A stretch of DNA of 64,000 nucleotides from Zunongwangia mangrovi (GTDB lineage: Bacteria; Bacteroidota; Bacteroidia; Flavobacteriales; Flavobacteriaceae). The stretch's first letter is position 1; every line of letters begins with the position of its first letter. The translations under genes were made by a program, and so were the position numbers. The notes under the pieces were generated by a model. That model was not told where the DNA came from. It did not search any database and was given only the letters and a program-made list of their open reading frames with translations. Positions 37,484-47,970 of this stretch are shown piece after piece. The DNA lies in assembly GCF_900112105.1 (NCBI RefSeq), contig NZ_FOKV01000001.1, positions 434,001 through 498,000 of the forward strand, in the 5' to 3' direction.

Positions 37484-39909
37484 ATGTTTAAAAACTACAT
37501 CAAAATCGCCTGGCGAAACATCTGGAAAAACAAGCTTTTTTCAGCAATAAACATCATTAGTCTGGCCATAGGATTAAGCGCCTCATTTGTGATCGGCCTT
37601 ATGATCTATCATGAATTCTCTTTTGATAATTTTCATTCAAACCAGGATAGAATTTATAGAGTTTCTACACGATTTTTTGGCAAAGATCATTCTAATATTA
37701 ATCGTGGTATAAACACGCCACTTACTAAAGTTTTAAAAGATGATTTTCCGGGAATTTCAAGTGCGACTTCACTTTACACGTACAGGCCTTATGAAGTAAA
37801 GGTTGGTGACAAAAAGTATAAGAATTCTGAAGGTGCTATTTTTACTGATAAAAATTACTTCGAAATCTTCCAATATCAGTTTCTGGCTGGCACAAAAGAA
37901 TCTTTAAACGATCCTAACAAGATCATTCTTAGTAAGAATAAAGCTGAAAAGTATTTCCCGAATCTTTCCTACGATCAGGTTTTAGGAAAAACCATCACTT
38001 ATGATGATTCTGCCACTGTTGAAGTTGCCGGAATTGTAGCCGATTTTAGCGAAAAAACCGACCTGATTTTTGACGAGTTTATCTCGCTGGATGCAGCCAA
38101 AAAAACCGATATGGACTGGGCTGTAAGCAACGAAAGTTGGACGAGTATAAGTTCTAGCTCACAACTTTTTGTTTTGCTTCATCCTAACACTGTAAAAAGT
38201 GAACTTCAGAATAAATTAGATGCGCTGGGTAAAGAGCACGAAGACAAAGAAGCAGCCGAAAGAGGAGATCATTTAGGTTTTAATCTTCAGGCTTTACCAG
38301 AAATGCATTTTAGCGAGTACGGTTTGTTCGATTATGGAAATAGCGCTGCAAATAAATCGGTTTTAACCTATTTATCATTTATTGCGCTATTCTTATTGCT
38401 TTTAGGCTGCATCAATTTTGTAAACTTAAATACCGCAGCAGCAACGCAACGCGCCAAAGAAATTGGAATTCGAAAAACCCTTGGAAGTTCTAAAAAGCAA
38501 CTTATGTTTCAGTTTTTAGGCGAAACATTTTTGCTTACACTTATCTCTGGAATCCTGTCGATCGGGTTTGGTTATATGCTCTACAAGGTTTTTGCTGAAT
38601 TTTTATCTCCAACATTCCAATATAGCTTAATACTTCAACCAGAAATTATTACTGGCATAATGCTACTCTTGCTAATTGTAAGTCTTTAGCAGGGGTTTAC
38701 CCGGCAATTATCCTGTCGCAATTCAAACCCGTTTCAATTTTAAAGAGCAACATATTTTATAGAAAAGATAAAGGAGAACTCCGTAAGTTTTTAAGCTTTT
38801 TCCAATTCGGGATCGCCCAGATATTTATTATTGCGACGATTTTGGTTGGAAAGCAAATTCATTTTATGCTGAATAAAGATCTTGGCTTTAAGTCTAATGA
38901 AATTGCCTTTGTTGAATTTCCTTATCAAGATGAAAATATCGACAAAAGATATCTTTTAAGGAATGAATTAAAATCTAATCCAAAAATCAACAATCTCAGC
39001 TTGGCCAGCGCTGCGCCTTCTTCTTACACCATGTATGGCACCTTAATAACGTATGCTACTGAAAATGGAGAGGAAAAAACGCAGGCAGACGAGTTATTTG
39101 GCGACACCAATTATCTGGAACTTTATAATATTCCTTTGCTCGCCGGCCGCAAGCCTATTAACGACACTATTAATGAATTTGTAGCGAACCAAACTCTGGT
39201 AAAAAAATTAGGATATAGTAACCCAAAAGATATCATCAATCAGCGGGTTAATATTGGTGAAACTCCTTATACCATTGTTGGCGTAATGCAGGATTTTAAT
39301 CAGGTATCTTTAAGGAGTGACATTAGACCAATGATTTTCACTACAGATATTAACAGAAAATGGCACACTCAGTTTAGTACCTTAAGTTTTAGCTTTAATC
39401 CTAACAATCTTAGTAGCGCTATTGCTGATGTTGAAAAACAATGGAAAAACATTTATCCTGAAGCAGATTTTGAGGTACAATTTGTAGATGAAACGCTAGC
39501 TTCTTTTTACCGCCAGGAACAACGTATTTCTAAATTATTACAATGGGCCATGGGGCTTAGTATTTTAATAAGTGCCTTAGGTTTATTTGGATTGGTAATC
39601 TATACGACAGAGCGAAAAACAAAAGAAATAGGAATCAGGAAAATACTTGGGGCTTCCTTAATGAGGCTTAATGCAACTTTGTGTAAAGATTTTATTATTC
39701 CGGTGGCGATTGCTGTCTTGGTAGCCATCCCAATAGCATTTTATCTTATCGATAACTGGTTGCAGGATTATGCATATAAAACCGAAATCAGTTGGTGGGT
39801 TTTCGCACTTAGCGCCATAGGAATGCTGATTTTCGCTGTTATTTTAATGAGTTTTAGAACCATCCAGACTGCCTTAAGAAATCCTGTAAAATCTCTAAGA
39901 ACCGAATAG
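37484..39909 (+). pseudogene. FtsX/MacB-type ABC permease, array member 3, broken by a frameshift
   Basis: The frame from ATG 37484 (MFKNYIKIAWRNIWKNK) encodes 401 residues, through four membrane spans' worth of sequence, and meets TAG at 38687-38689 in IVSL-stop. The continuation LAGVYPAIILSQFKPVSILK is read in the -1 frame from about 38686, and that frame stays open to the TAG at 39909 with the usual end NPVKSLRTE. One extra T in the TTT at 38685-38687 would restore an 808-residue protein like its paralogues. Either a true inactivating deletion or a sequencing error; both halves otherwise look functional, including RAKEIGIRKTLGSSKKQ and KTKEIGIRKILGAS. Confidence 0.85.
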
Positions 39910-39911
39910 CC

Positions 39912-42338
39912 ATGATCAAAAATCACATCAAAATTGCCTGGAGAAATCTACTTAAAAACAGTACCTATTCGTTAATCAATATTATTGGATTAACGATTGG
40001 ATTAGCTGCCTGTCTTGCCGTGACCACTGTAGTGATTGATGAATCTTCTTATGATAGCTTTTGGACAAAAAAAGACCAGATTTTTAGAGTAAATACTATA
40101 AATACTCGTGATGGAGAACTTTTAGAAAAAGGAGATTATGCATTATCAGGAACTAATATCGCTTTAAAAGATTTCCCGGAAGTGGAGGCGATTACCACCA
40201 TCGAACAATTTGACACCAATTTTAGTTTTAGAAATATTCAGGGTGAAGGCACAAAAACCAAAGTGATCTACACCAACCCTTCATTTTTAAAGATGTTTGA
40301 TATTGAGATCACTTCAGGGAATCCTGAAAATTTGGTTGAAGGAACTTTAAATATTATCATTTCAGAATCCTTGGTAAAAAGATTTTTTAAGGGTAGAAAT
40401 CCGGTTGGCGAAACCATCAAAGATCTTCCTTCTTACAGCAATGAGCCTAACGAGTATCTTATCACGGGGATTTTCAAAGATATTCCGGAAAATACACATC
40501 TAAGAGGGCAGGTGATATATCTGCATAAACCCAGAACAGAGGTGCTTAATAAGCAGCAGTTTGGTTTTTTTCAAACCTATTATGTAAGTCTGAAAAACGA
40601 TGTGAATAAAACAAAGTTTGAGGCAAAATACAATAATTGGTATTCAAATTATACCGAAGCTAAACATCCAGATAAATTTGAGTTACAGCCTTTACAGGGT
40701 ATTTATCTAAAATCTGATTTTGCTCGTAATCAAATCTATAAAGGAAGTACCCAAAAACTTTATATTTTGGGTGCGATAGCAATTTTATTATTGGTTATCG
40801 CCTGCATCAATTATGTAAACCTAACTACAGCCAGAACTTCTCACAAAATGCAGGAAACCGGGGTTAGAAAAGTTTTAGGAGCAGATCGGTTTCAGCTTAT
40901 TTCCCAATATTTGGCAGAATCTGGATTGTTTTTTCTTATTTCTGGCATTCTGGCTTTTGTGATCTATCAGCTAAGTATACCTGGCATCGTAAGTTATATA
41001 GATCATCCTTTGGCACTAACTTTCACTAACTCTGCTTTATTATTTTTATGTGCAATTTTATCGATTTTCACCTTAAGTATTCTTACAGGTTTATATCCTG
41101 CACTGTTGATCTCAAGAATAAATCCTTTGGCTTCACTGCGTAAAAAATTTAGATCTAATGCTACAGGCCAAACTCAATTTGTAAGAAAAGGACTTGTGGT
41201 CTTTCAATTTTCAATTTCACTGGTTGTACTCATCGCTATGATCGTGGTAAACCAACAAGTAACACTTTTAAAATCTAAAGATATTGGGTTCGATGCTTCC
41301 AATCTTCTAAGCATTAAATATTCAACCTGGCAGAATAAAGGAGAGAGTTTTAAAAACGAATTACTTAAAAGCCCGTTTGTAGAAAATGCGAGTATTTCTT
41401 CCTGGATTCCATCTGGTGGAGGCGGAAGTATGAATCGAAGAATTGAAAGTCCGGACAATACTGGTGATGAAGTGGAGATCTGGTATATGTTCGCCGATAC
41501 CGACCTAGCTGAAACTTTAGGTCTGGAAATTGAAAAAGGAAGATTTTTGAGCGATGATTTTGGCGGTGATGCCCTGCCACAAAGTTTTTATGTTGAAATG
41601 GATTCGGTCAAAAAAGCTGAGTTGGAGAAAAGACCATCTCTAATTACCGCTCAGGCTGCAAAACTTCTAAAAGTTGATCAATTAAATGTCGCTAATAAAG
41701 ATTTGGAAGCAACGCCTGTTGGTATTGTGAGCAATTTCAATAATGAAAATCTTAGAACCAGCACAAAACCAATCGTAATTCAAGCTGATAAAAATCCAGA
41801 TCGCGGAAGCCTACTCATGCGTATAAAACCTGGCTCTGAGGAAAAAGTTGTTGCCAAAATCAACGAATTATGGCAAGATTTTTTTCCTTACAAACTTCTG
41901 GAAATCAATAATGTTTCAGATCTGTTGCAAAAACAATATGAAGCTGAAACCAAACTTTTACAATTCTTCAGCTTCTTTAGTGTGCTGAGTTTATTCCTGG
42001 CGGCCTTAGGTGTTTTCGGATTGATCGTTCAGGTAACCGAACAGCGCGTAAAAGAAATAGGGATTCGAAAAGTGCTGGGCGCATCGGTACAATCTATTGT
42101 GATGCTATTCTCTAAAGACTTTTTAAAAACCATTGCTGTAGCACTTATTATCGCTATCCCAATTGGTTGGTATGCAATGCAGGAATGGCTTCAGGATTAT
42201 GCGCATCGCATAGAAATAAAATGGTGGGTCTTTGGGCTTGCAGCTTCCGTAGTAATAGGTATCGCTATGTTAACTGTGGGAATTCAATCTGCTAAAAAAG
42301 CATTCATCAATCCCGCAAAAAGCTTAAAAACAGAATAA
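39912..42338 (+). CDS. FtsX/MacB-type ABC permease, array member 4
   Basis: An 808-residue paralogue starting MIKNHIKIAWRNLLKNS. The coupling segments are HKMQETGVRKVLGADRFQL and RVKEIGIRKVLGASVQS, and the C-terminus is NPAKSLKTE. The second periplasmic domain has a glycine/serine patch (SGGGGSMNRR) not seen in its neighbours. It starts 2 nt after the preceding frame's stop, which argues for translational coupling along the array. Confidence 0.93.
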   Translation: MIKNHIKIAWRNLLKNSTYSLINIIGLTIGLAACLAVTTVVIDESSYDSFWTKKDQIFRVNTINTRDGELLEKGDYALSGTNIALKDFPEVEAITTIEQFDTNFSFRNIQGEGTKTKVIYTNPSFLKMFDIEITSGNPENLVEGTLNIIISESLVKRFFKGRNPVGETIKDLPSYSNEPNEYLITGIFKDIPENTHLRGQVIYLHKPRTEVLNKQQFGFFQTYYVSLKNDVNKTKFEAKYNNWYSNYTEAKHPDKFELQPLQGIYLKSDFARNQIYKGSTQKLYILGAIAILLLVIACINYVNLTTARTSHKMQETGVRKVLGADRFQLISQYLAESGLFFLISGILAFVIYQLSIPGIVSYIDHPLALTFTNSALLFLCAILSIFTLSILTGLYPALLISRINPLASLRKKFRSNATGQTQFVRKGLVVFQFSISLVVLIAMIVVNQQVTLLKSKDIGFDASNLLSIKYSTWQNKGESFKNELLKSPFVENASISSWIPSGGGGSMNRRIESPDNTGDEVEIWYMFADTDLAETLGLEIEKGRFLSDDFGGDALPQSFYVEMDSVKKAELEKRPSLITAQAAKLLKVDQLNVANKDLEATPVGIVSNFNNENLRTSTKPIVIQADKNPDRGSLLMRIKPGSEEKVVAKINELWQDFFPYKLLEINNVSDLLQKQYEAETKLLQFFSFFSVLSLFLAALGVFGLIVQVTEQRVKEIGIRKVLGASVQSIVMLFSKDFLKTIAVALIIAIPIGWYAMQEWLQDYAHRIEIKWWVFGLAASVVIGIAMLTVGIQSAKKAFINPAKSLKTE

Positions 42339-42364
42339 TTCATTCAATCAAAAAACACATCATC

Positions 42365-44779
42365 ATGTTTAAAAATCACATCAAAATAGCCTGGAGAAAT
42401 CTTCTTAAGAATAAGTCTTCATTTTTTCTGAATTGCGGTGGTCTTGCTATCGGAATGGCCAGCTGTATTTTAATCGCGATCTATGTTTGGGATGAACTGA
42501 GTTACGATCGGTTTTATGATAATGCAGGTAATATTGCCCGGGTGGTGCTTCGTGGCAACGTTAATGGCGAAGAACTTAAAGAAGCAGTAGTGGCTGCTCC
42601 CATCGCCAAAACTTTTAAAGAAGATCTTCCGCAGGTAAAAGACGCTACACGATTAAGTAAAGTATATAATCCAGTAATTCGGTATAACAACACCTCTTTT
42701 GAAAATATAAAAGCAGCTTATGTAGATCCTAATTTCTTTGATGTTTTTAATCTTAAATTCCTTAAAGGAGATAAAAAATCACCCTTTGAAAATCCAAATA
42801 GTGTAGTGCTAACTTCCTCTGAAGCTAAAAAATATTTTGGCAACGAGAACCCAATAGGAAAACGCATTACGATTCCAGACTTAGAAGTAGATCTTGAAGT
42901 TACCGCTATCCTTCAGGATATGCCGCATAACACCCATCTACAAATGGATGTTTTTATTCCTATGCATCACAACGAGCGTGCAAATTCTAATTTATGGGTT
43001 ACTTCTGGTTTTGCTACCTATTTACTTCTTGAACCTGAAACCCAACTTAGTGCTGTCGAAAATCAAATCCCGGCACTAATGAAAAAATATATGGGAGAAC
43101 AGGTGCAGCAGGCTATTGGGATTTCTTATGAAGAATTTCAGAAGAATAACAACATAGGGCTATTTCTTCAGCCATTAACAGCTATTCATTTACACTCAGA
43201 TTTTGCACCAAATACCGAGATTTCTGCTTCCGGAGATATTAAATACGTATATATTTTTAGTGCAATTGCCATTTTTATGCTTCTTATTGCCTGCATCAAT
43301 TTTATGAATCTGGCTACAGCAACCGCTACAAAACGCAGTCGTGAAGTTGGGATTCGTAAAGTTTTAGGTTCAGCTAAAAAACAACTGGTCACTCAGTTTT
43401 TAACCGAATCTTTTATTACCACGCTTTTCGCCATCATACTCGCTGTTGGTTTGATCACCCTGGTTTTGCCCTACTTTAATAGCCTGGCAGGAAAAGAGCT
43501 GAAGTTGCTAAATTTAGTCAGTTTAAAAAGCGTTTTACTATTGCTGAGTTTCGTTGTTTTGGTGAGTCTTTTTTCAGGCGCTTATCCGGCCTTTGTGCTT
43601 TCTTCTTTTAAACCTTTACTGGCCATAAAAAACAAAATTTCAGCCTCTGGAAAACGAAATAATTTGCGCAGCAGCATGGTGGTGTTTCAGTTTGTGATCT
43701 CGGCATCGCTTATTCTTGCTACCATTGTTGTTTATAAGCAAATGCAATTTATTCAGCATAAAAAACTGGGCTACGATAAAGAACAGGTGATCGTACTTAG
43801 GGATGCGTACAGAATGGGCAGCACCAAAGTACAATCTTATAAAAAAGAACTGCTAAAAAACCCCAATATCGCCAGCGTTAGCCAGTCGGCTTATGTGCCT
43901 GCCGGGGAAACAGATGACCATTTGCGGGGTATTTTTAAGAATAATGAATATCTACGGAAGTTTTTCTTTTATGACGTCGATGAAGATTACATCGCAACCC
44001 TGGGATTAGAACTTATTGAAGGGCGAAATTTTTCTTCGGAATTAAAAAATGAAGCAAATAAGGCGATTATCAATGAAGAAGCCGCTAAAATCTTAGATCT
44101 GGGTGATCATCCTATCGGAAAAACCTTTAAACGTGCAGCAGATCCCGAAAATGAAGAGTTTACCGTGATTGGTGTTATTAAAAACTTTCATTTTAAATCT
44201 TTACATCACGAGATCGATCCTTTGGTTTTAGCCTATAATCCTTACGGCGGATTAATCTTAAAAACGAAAAATGCCAACATTGCTTCGGTCTTAAATTTTG
44301 CTGAAAAAAAATGGTCCAATTTCAACGAAAATGAAGATTTTTCGTATTCATTTTTAGACGAGGCATTTTCGCAAACCTATAGCAAGGAGCAACAAATGGG
44401 TACAATTCTTAGCATTTTTACCCTGCTAACCATATTTGTGGCCTGTCTTGGTTTATTTGGCCTAATCACTTTCGCAACAGAACAGCGCTTTAAAGAAATA
44501 GGAATTCGAAAAGTTCTAGGCGCCAATGTTAGCGAGATCGTAGGAATGCTCGCTAAAGACTTCATCAAATTGATCTTTATAGCCTTTCTAATTGCTTTCC
44601 CTATTGGCTACTATTTTATGCATCAATGGCTACAGGATTTTGCCTATAGAATAGATTTAAGCATTTGGCAATTTTTAATGGCCGCGATCATCACTTTGGC
44701 AATCGCATTAATCACTATAAGTTTTAAAAGTATAAAAGCCGCTTTGCGAAATCCCGTAAAAAGCCTAAGGACAGAATAA
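42365..44779 (+). CDS. FtsX/MacB-type ABC permease, array member 5
   Basis: An 804-residue paralogue starting MFKNHIKIAWRNLLKNK, with the same eight-span, two-periplasmic-domain layout. The coupling segments are RSREVGIRKVLGSAKKQL and RFKEIGIRKVLGANVSE, and the C-terminus is NPVKSLRTE. A 26-nt gap separates it from member 4, longer than the 2-4 nt gaps earlier in the array. Confidence 0.93.
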   Translation: MFKNHIKIAWRNLLKNKSSFFLNCGGLAIGMASCILIAIYVWDELSYDRFYDNAGNIARVVLRGNVNGEELKEAVVAAPIAKTFKEDLPQVKDATRLSKVYNPVIRYNNTSFENIKAAYVDPNFFDVFNLKFLKGDKKSPFENPNSVVLTSSEAKKYFGNENPIGKRITIPDLEVDLEVTAILQDMPHNTHLQMDVFIPMHHNERANSNLWVTSGFATYLLLEPETQLSAVENQIPALMKKYMGEQVQQAIGISYEEFQKNNNIGLFLQPLTAIHLHSDFAPNTEISASGDIKYVYIFSAIAIFMLLIACINFMNLATATATKRSREVGIRKVLGSAKKQLVTQFLTESFITTLFAIILAVGLITLVLPYFNSLAGKELKLLNLVSLKSVLLLLSFVVLVSLFSGAYPAFVLSSFKPLLAIKNKISASGKRNNLRSSMVVFQFVISASLILATIVVYKQMQFIQHKKLGYDKEQVIVLRDAYRMGSTKVQSYKKELLKNPNIASVSQSAYVPAGETDDHLRGIFKNNEYLRKFFFYDVDEDYIATLGLELIEGRNFSSELKNEANKAIINEEAAKILDLGDHPIGKTFKRAADPENEEFTVIGVIKNFHFKSLHHEIDPLVLAYNPYGGLILKTKNANIASVLNFAEKKWSNFNENEDFSYSFLDEAFSQTYSKEQQMGTILSIFTLLTIFVACLGLFGLITFATEQRFKEIGIRKVLGANVSEIVGMLAKDFIKLIFIAFLIAFPIGYYFMHQWLQDFAYRIDLSIWQFLMAAIITLAIALITISFKSIKAALRNPVKSLRTE

Positions 44780-44813
44780 AACCTCATCTATCAATAGCTA
44801 GAAAAAAAACATC

Positions 44814-47228
44814 ATGTTTAAAAACTATATCAAAATCGCATGGCGAAATCTCATCAAAGACAAAACCTTTACAGGGCTTAATATTCTTGGATTATCTATC
44901 GCTTTTGCTGCAGCGATACTATTAAGTATTGCTTCGATTTACGAACTTTCTTTCGATAATTTTCATGAGAATAAGGACCGTTTATTTATCTCTTATTTTA
45001 TTTCACAAAACCCAGAGGGCGCAAAAGCAACTATAACGCAGCCGCTCGCCATGGCACCTACTTTAAAAGAAGAAGTTCCTGGTGTTAAATATGCCAGCCG
45101 TTATCGCGAAGGCTATAATCTGGTAAAAAAAGGAGAGAAAGAATTATTGCTGGATTTAGTGTTTTTAGACAATGATTATTTTAAAATGTTTTCTTTTCCT
45201 ATGCTCTACGGAAAGAAAAATGATCCTTTAGAACATCAAAACTCGGTTGTTGTAACGGCAGAAACTGCCAATAAGATCTTTGGAGAAACAAATGTTATCG
45301 GAAAAAGCTTCGATATTCAGGTTGGTGGCGAATTAAAACCTTTTGTAGTTACTGCAGTGCTAAAAGACCTGCCAAAAAACACCAATGATGATCTTAGTCT
45401 TGCCATTTCGATGGAAAATACTCCCTATTATCAGGAAAATTTAACCGAATGGGGAAATAGAAATCATCACGTGTATGTACAATTAGAAAATGGTGTTGAT
45501 GTAGCCGATTTTGAAAAAAATGCTCAAAAATTCACCAATCTTCACTTTAAAGGAGATATCGACGATGCCCAGCGTGATGGCGCACAACCTAATGCTGAAG
45601 GAAACTATAAAAAACTAAAATTAATGTCGATCACAGATTGGCATTTTGTAAAACTTAAAGATCATCTTTTTGAAGTTTCCAGAAGTTACCCTTACCTGAT
45701 CTTTGGAATAGGAATGCTAATTATCCTAATTGCCAGTGTAAACTTTATTAATATGAGCGTTGCCCGAAGCACAAAACGCCTTAAAGAAATTGGAATGCGT
45801 AAAACGCTGGGCGCTGCAAAGAGTCAGCTTTTTATTCAATTTTGGGCAGAAAGCGTGTTCATTTTTCTTTCTTCAGCAATTATAGGTTTATTGATAAGTC
45901 TGTTGATCGCCGATCCTTTTCAGTCGCTATTTAGAATTCCGGCTGAATTCAGTAGCATTATAAATCCGTCGATGATTCTTGGCTTTCTACTTATCCTGGC
46001 GGTAATCACATTAATCGCCGGTGGATATCCCGCCTTGTTACTTTCTAAATTAAAAACCATTCAGTCTTTAAAAGGAAAACTGGATATGAGTGGTAAAAAT
46101 AGATTGCGAAACGTGCTTATGGTTTTTCAGTTTAGCATCGCTATTCTTCTGGTTACGGGAACTTTAGTATTGTGGCAGCAATTACATTTTATGCAGAATA
46201 AAAATCTGGGCTTCAACAAAGAACAGGTGATCGCATTTCCGTTAAACGGTAAAAAATCGGCCAGAGAATCTTTAAAATTACTGCGGAATGAACTTCAGGA
46301 TAATCCAAATATCCTAAACATTAGTGGTGCCGATAATATTTTAGGAATCGATGCCACGGGTTCTCGTTTTGAAAGCCAAATGGGATTTGAATATCAGGGC
46401 AGAAACATCAATACTAACGTACTTGCGGTAGATTACGATTACATTAAAACCTTAGATCTTAAACTGAAAGAAGGACGCGATTTTAACCGAAGTTTTGCCA
46501 CAGATAGTCTTAGCATTATCATAAACGAGAAGATGGCGAAACTGCTTCAGGAAGAAGAGCCTTTAAATAAAATAATCCCAATTGAAGGTAGCCGAAATTA
46601 TAAGATTATCGGGGTGCTTAAAGATTATAACTTTCAGGATCTAAATAGAGAAATTGCGCCACTTACCATTTCTGTAGACCCAAACTGGGATCTTTATTAT
46701 GCTTATCTAAAAGTTGCTCCAAATACGGCTTCGCAAAGTTATGATGCGATAGAGAAAGCCTGGGCGAATATCGAACCTAATGCCGAATTTGCCGCGTCTT
46801 TCCTGGATGAAAATATAGACCGAACCTTTAGAAATGAAAAACGACTAACCAGCATGATCACCAGCGGATCGATAATCGCTATCGTTCTTAGTTGTATTGG
46901 GCTTTTTGCTATGTCAATCTTAGTGGTTACCCAACGAACAAAAGAAATTGGTGTTCGAAAAATTGTTGGTGCAGGAGTAACCAATATCACCTTGCTATTA
47001 ACCAAAGATTTTTTAATCCTGGTAGGAATTGCGTTTGTGATCGCAACACCTATTGCCTGGTATTTTACCAACGAATGGTTACAAAATTATGTGTTTAGAA
47101 TTGAACTAAGCGTCTGGTTCTTTATCGCTTCTGGAATATTATCGCTCTTAATTGCTGTGGCCACCATAAGCTTTAGAACAGTAAAAGCTGCGTTGCAAAA
47201 TCCGGTAAAATCACTAAGAACTGAGTAA
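44814..47228 (+). CDS. FtsX/MacB-type ABC permease, array member 6
   Basis: An 804-residue paralogue starting MFKNYIKIAWRNLIKDK. The coupling segments are RLKEIGMRKTLGAAKSQL and RTKEIGVRKIVGAGVTN, and the C-terminus is again NPVKSLRTE. The protein is complete. A perfect 12-bp hairpin lies between it and the second ATPase gene. Confidence 0.93.
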   Translation: MFKNYIKIAWRNLIKDKTFTGLNILGLSIAFAAAILLSIASIYELSFDNFHENKDRLFISYFISQNPEGAKATITQPLAMAPTLKEEVPGVKYASRYREGYNLVKKGEKELLLDLVFLDNDYFKMFSFPMLYGKKNDPLEHQNSVVVTAETANKIFGETNVIGKSFDIQVGGELKPFVVTAVLKDLPKNTNDDLSLAISMENTPYYQENLTEWGNRNHHVYVQLENGVDVADFEKNAQKFTNLHFKGDIDDAQRDGAQPNAEGNYKKLKLMSITDWHFVKLKDHLFEVSRSYPYLIFGIGMLIILIASVNFINMSVARSTKRLKEIGMRKTLGAAKSQLFIQFWAESVFIFLSSAIIGLLISLLIADPFQSLFRIPAEFSSIINPSMILGFLLILAVITLIAGGYPALLLSKLKTIQSLKGKLDMSGKNRLRNVLMVFQFSIAILLVTGTLVLWQQLHFMQNKNLGFNKEQVIAFPLNGKKSARESLKLLRNELQDNPNILNISGADNILGIDATGSRFESQMGFEYQGRNINTNVLAVDYDYIKTLDLKLKEGRDFNRSFATDSLSIIINEKMAKLLQEEEPLNKIIPIEGSRNYKIIGVLKDYNFQDLNREIAPLTISVDPNWDLYYAYLKVAPNTASQSYDAIEKAWANIEPNAEFAASFLDENIDRTFRNEKRLTSMITSGSIIAIVLSCIGLFAMSILVVTQRTKEIGVRKIVGAGVTNITLLLTKDFLILVGIAFVIATPIAWYFTNEWLQNYVFRIELSVWFFIASGILSLLIAVATISFRTVKAALQNPVKSLRTE

Positions 47229-47236
47229 AACCTATC

Positions 47237-47263
47237 CCTCACAGGTTTCAAAAACCTGTGAGG
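47237..47263. repeat. Perfect 12-bp hairpin between permease 6 and ATPase 2
   Basis: CCTCACAGGTTT-CAA-AAACCTGTGAGG. It is followed by TTTAAAATATAATTTTC, a poor U-tract, so it could be an attenuator, an mRNA-stability hairpin or a short interspersed palindrome rather than a full terminator. Confidence 0.8.
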
Positions 47264-47295
47264 TTTAAAATATAATTTTCAAAAAAAATAAAAAC

Positions 47296-47967
47296 ATGTT
47301 ATTAGAACTAGACCACATTTACAAATGGGTAACCACCGGTGGAAGAAGAACATTTCTGCTAAATGACTTAAGTCTTAAGGTTGAAGAAGGCGAATTTATT
47401 TCTATCATGGGGCCTTCGGGTTCGGGGAAATCTACATTGCTGAATGTGATTGGAATGTTAGACGGATTTCAGGAAGGTGAATACAAATTTCTGGACGAGA
47501 CCATTCATAATATGAAGGAAAAACATCGTTCAAAATTATACAAAGAATACATCGGTTTTGTTTTTCAGCAATATCACCTTATTGACGAGCTTACCGTTTA
47601 CGAAAACATCGAAACTCCGCTACTCTACAAAAAAGTAAAATCTGCTGAACGTAAAGCGCTGGTTGGCGATATGCTGGATCGCTTTAATATTGTTGGTAAA
47701 AAAGACCTTTTTCCTAACCAGTTAAGTGGTGGGCAACAACAATTGGTAGGGATCGCAAGAGCGCTAATTTCTAAACCAAAATTAATCCTTGCAGACGAGC
47801 CTACCGGAAACCTCAACTCGAAACAAAGTGACGAGATCATGCAACTTTTTAAACAATTAAACGAAGAAGACGGTGTAACCATCATCCAGGCTACACATTC
47901 TGAAAGTAACGCAGCCTATGCCTCTAAAACCATCAATCTTTTAGACGGTAGCATCACAAAATCTTAA
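47296..47967 (+). CDS. MacB/LolD-type ABC ATPase, variant signature
   Basis: A 223-residue ATPase paralogous to the one at 31922. Walker A GPSGSGKST, Q-loop GFVFQQYHLI, Walker B LILADEP and H-loop ATHSESNA are intact. Two conserved positions differ: the signature reads LSGGQQQLVGIAR (Leu150 where Arg is usual) and the D-loop reads GNLNS (Asn174 where Asp is usual). It could be a less active partner in a heterodimer, or simply a divergent form. It lies 67 nt after the last permease and 3 nt before the TolC homologue. Confidence 0.9.
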   Translation: MLLELDHIYKWVTTGGRRTFLLNDLSLKVEEGEFISIMGPSGSGKSTLLNVIGMLDGFQEGEYKFLDETIHNMKEKHRSKLYKEYIGFVFQQYHLIDELTVYENIETPLLYKKVKSAERKALVGDMLDRFNIVGKKDLFPNQLSGGQQQLVGIARALISKPKLILADEPTGNLNSKQSDEIMQLFKQLNEEDGVTIIQATHSESNAAYASKTINLLDGSITKS

Positions 47968-47970
47968 AAA

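Noticed and set aside
38680..38695. Programmed -1 ribosomal frameshift
   Set aside because: There is no X XXY YYZ heptamer in the zero frame (AGT CTT TAG), and none of the five paralogues has a frame break here.
38842..39909. Separate 355-residue permease gene
   Set aside because: It begins inside the conserved permease body and is the -1-frame continuation of the gene at 37484; the shift sits at 38686.
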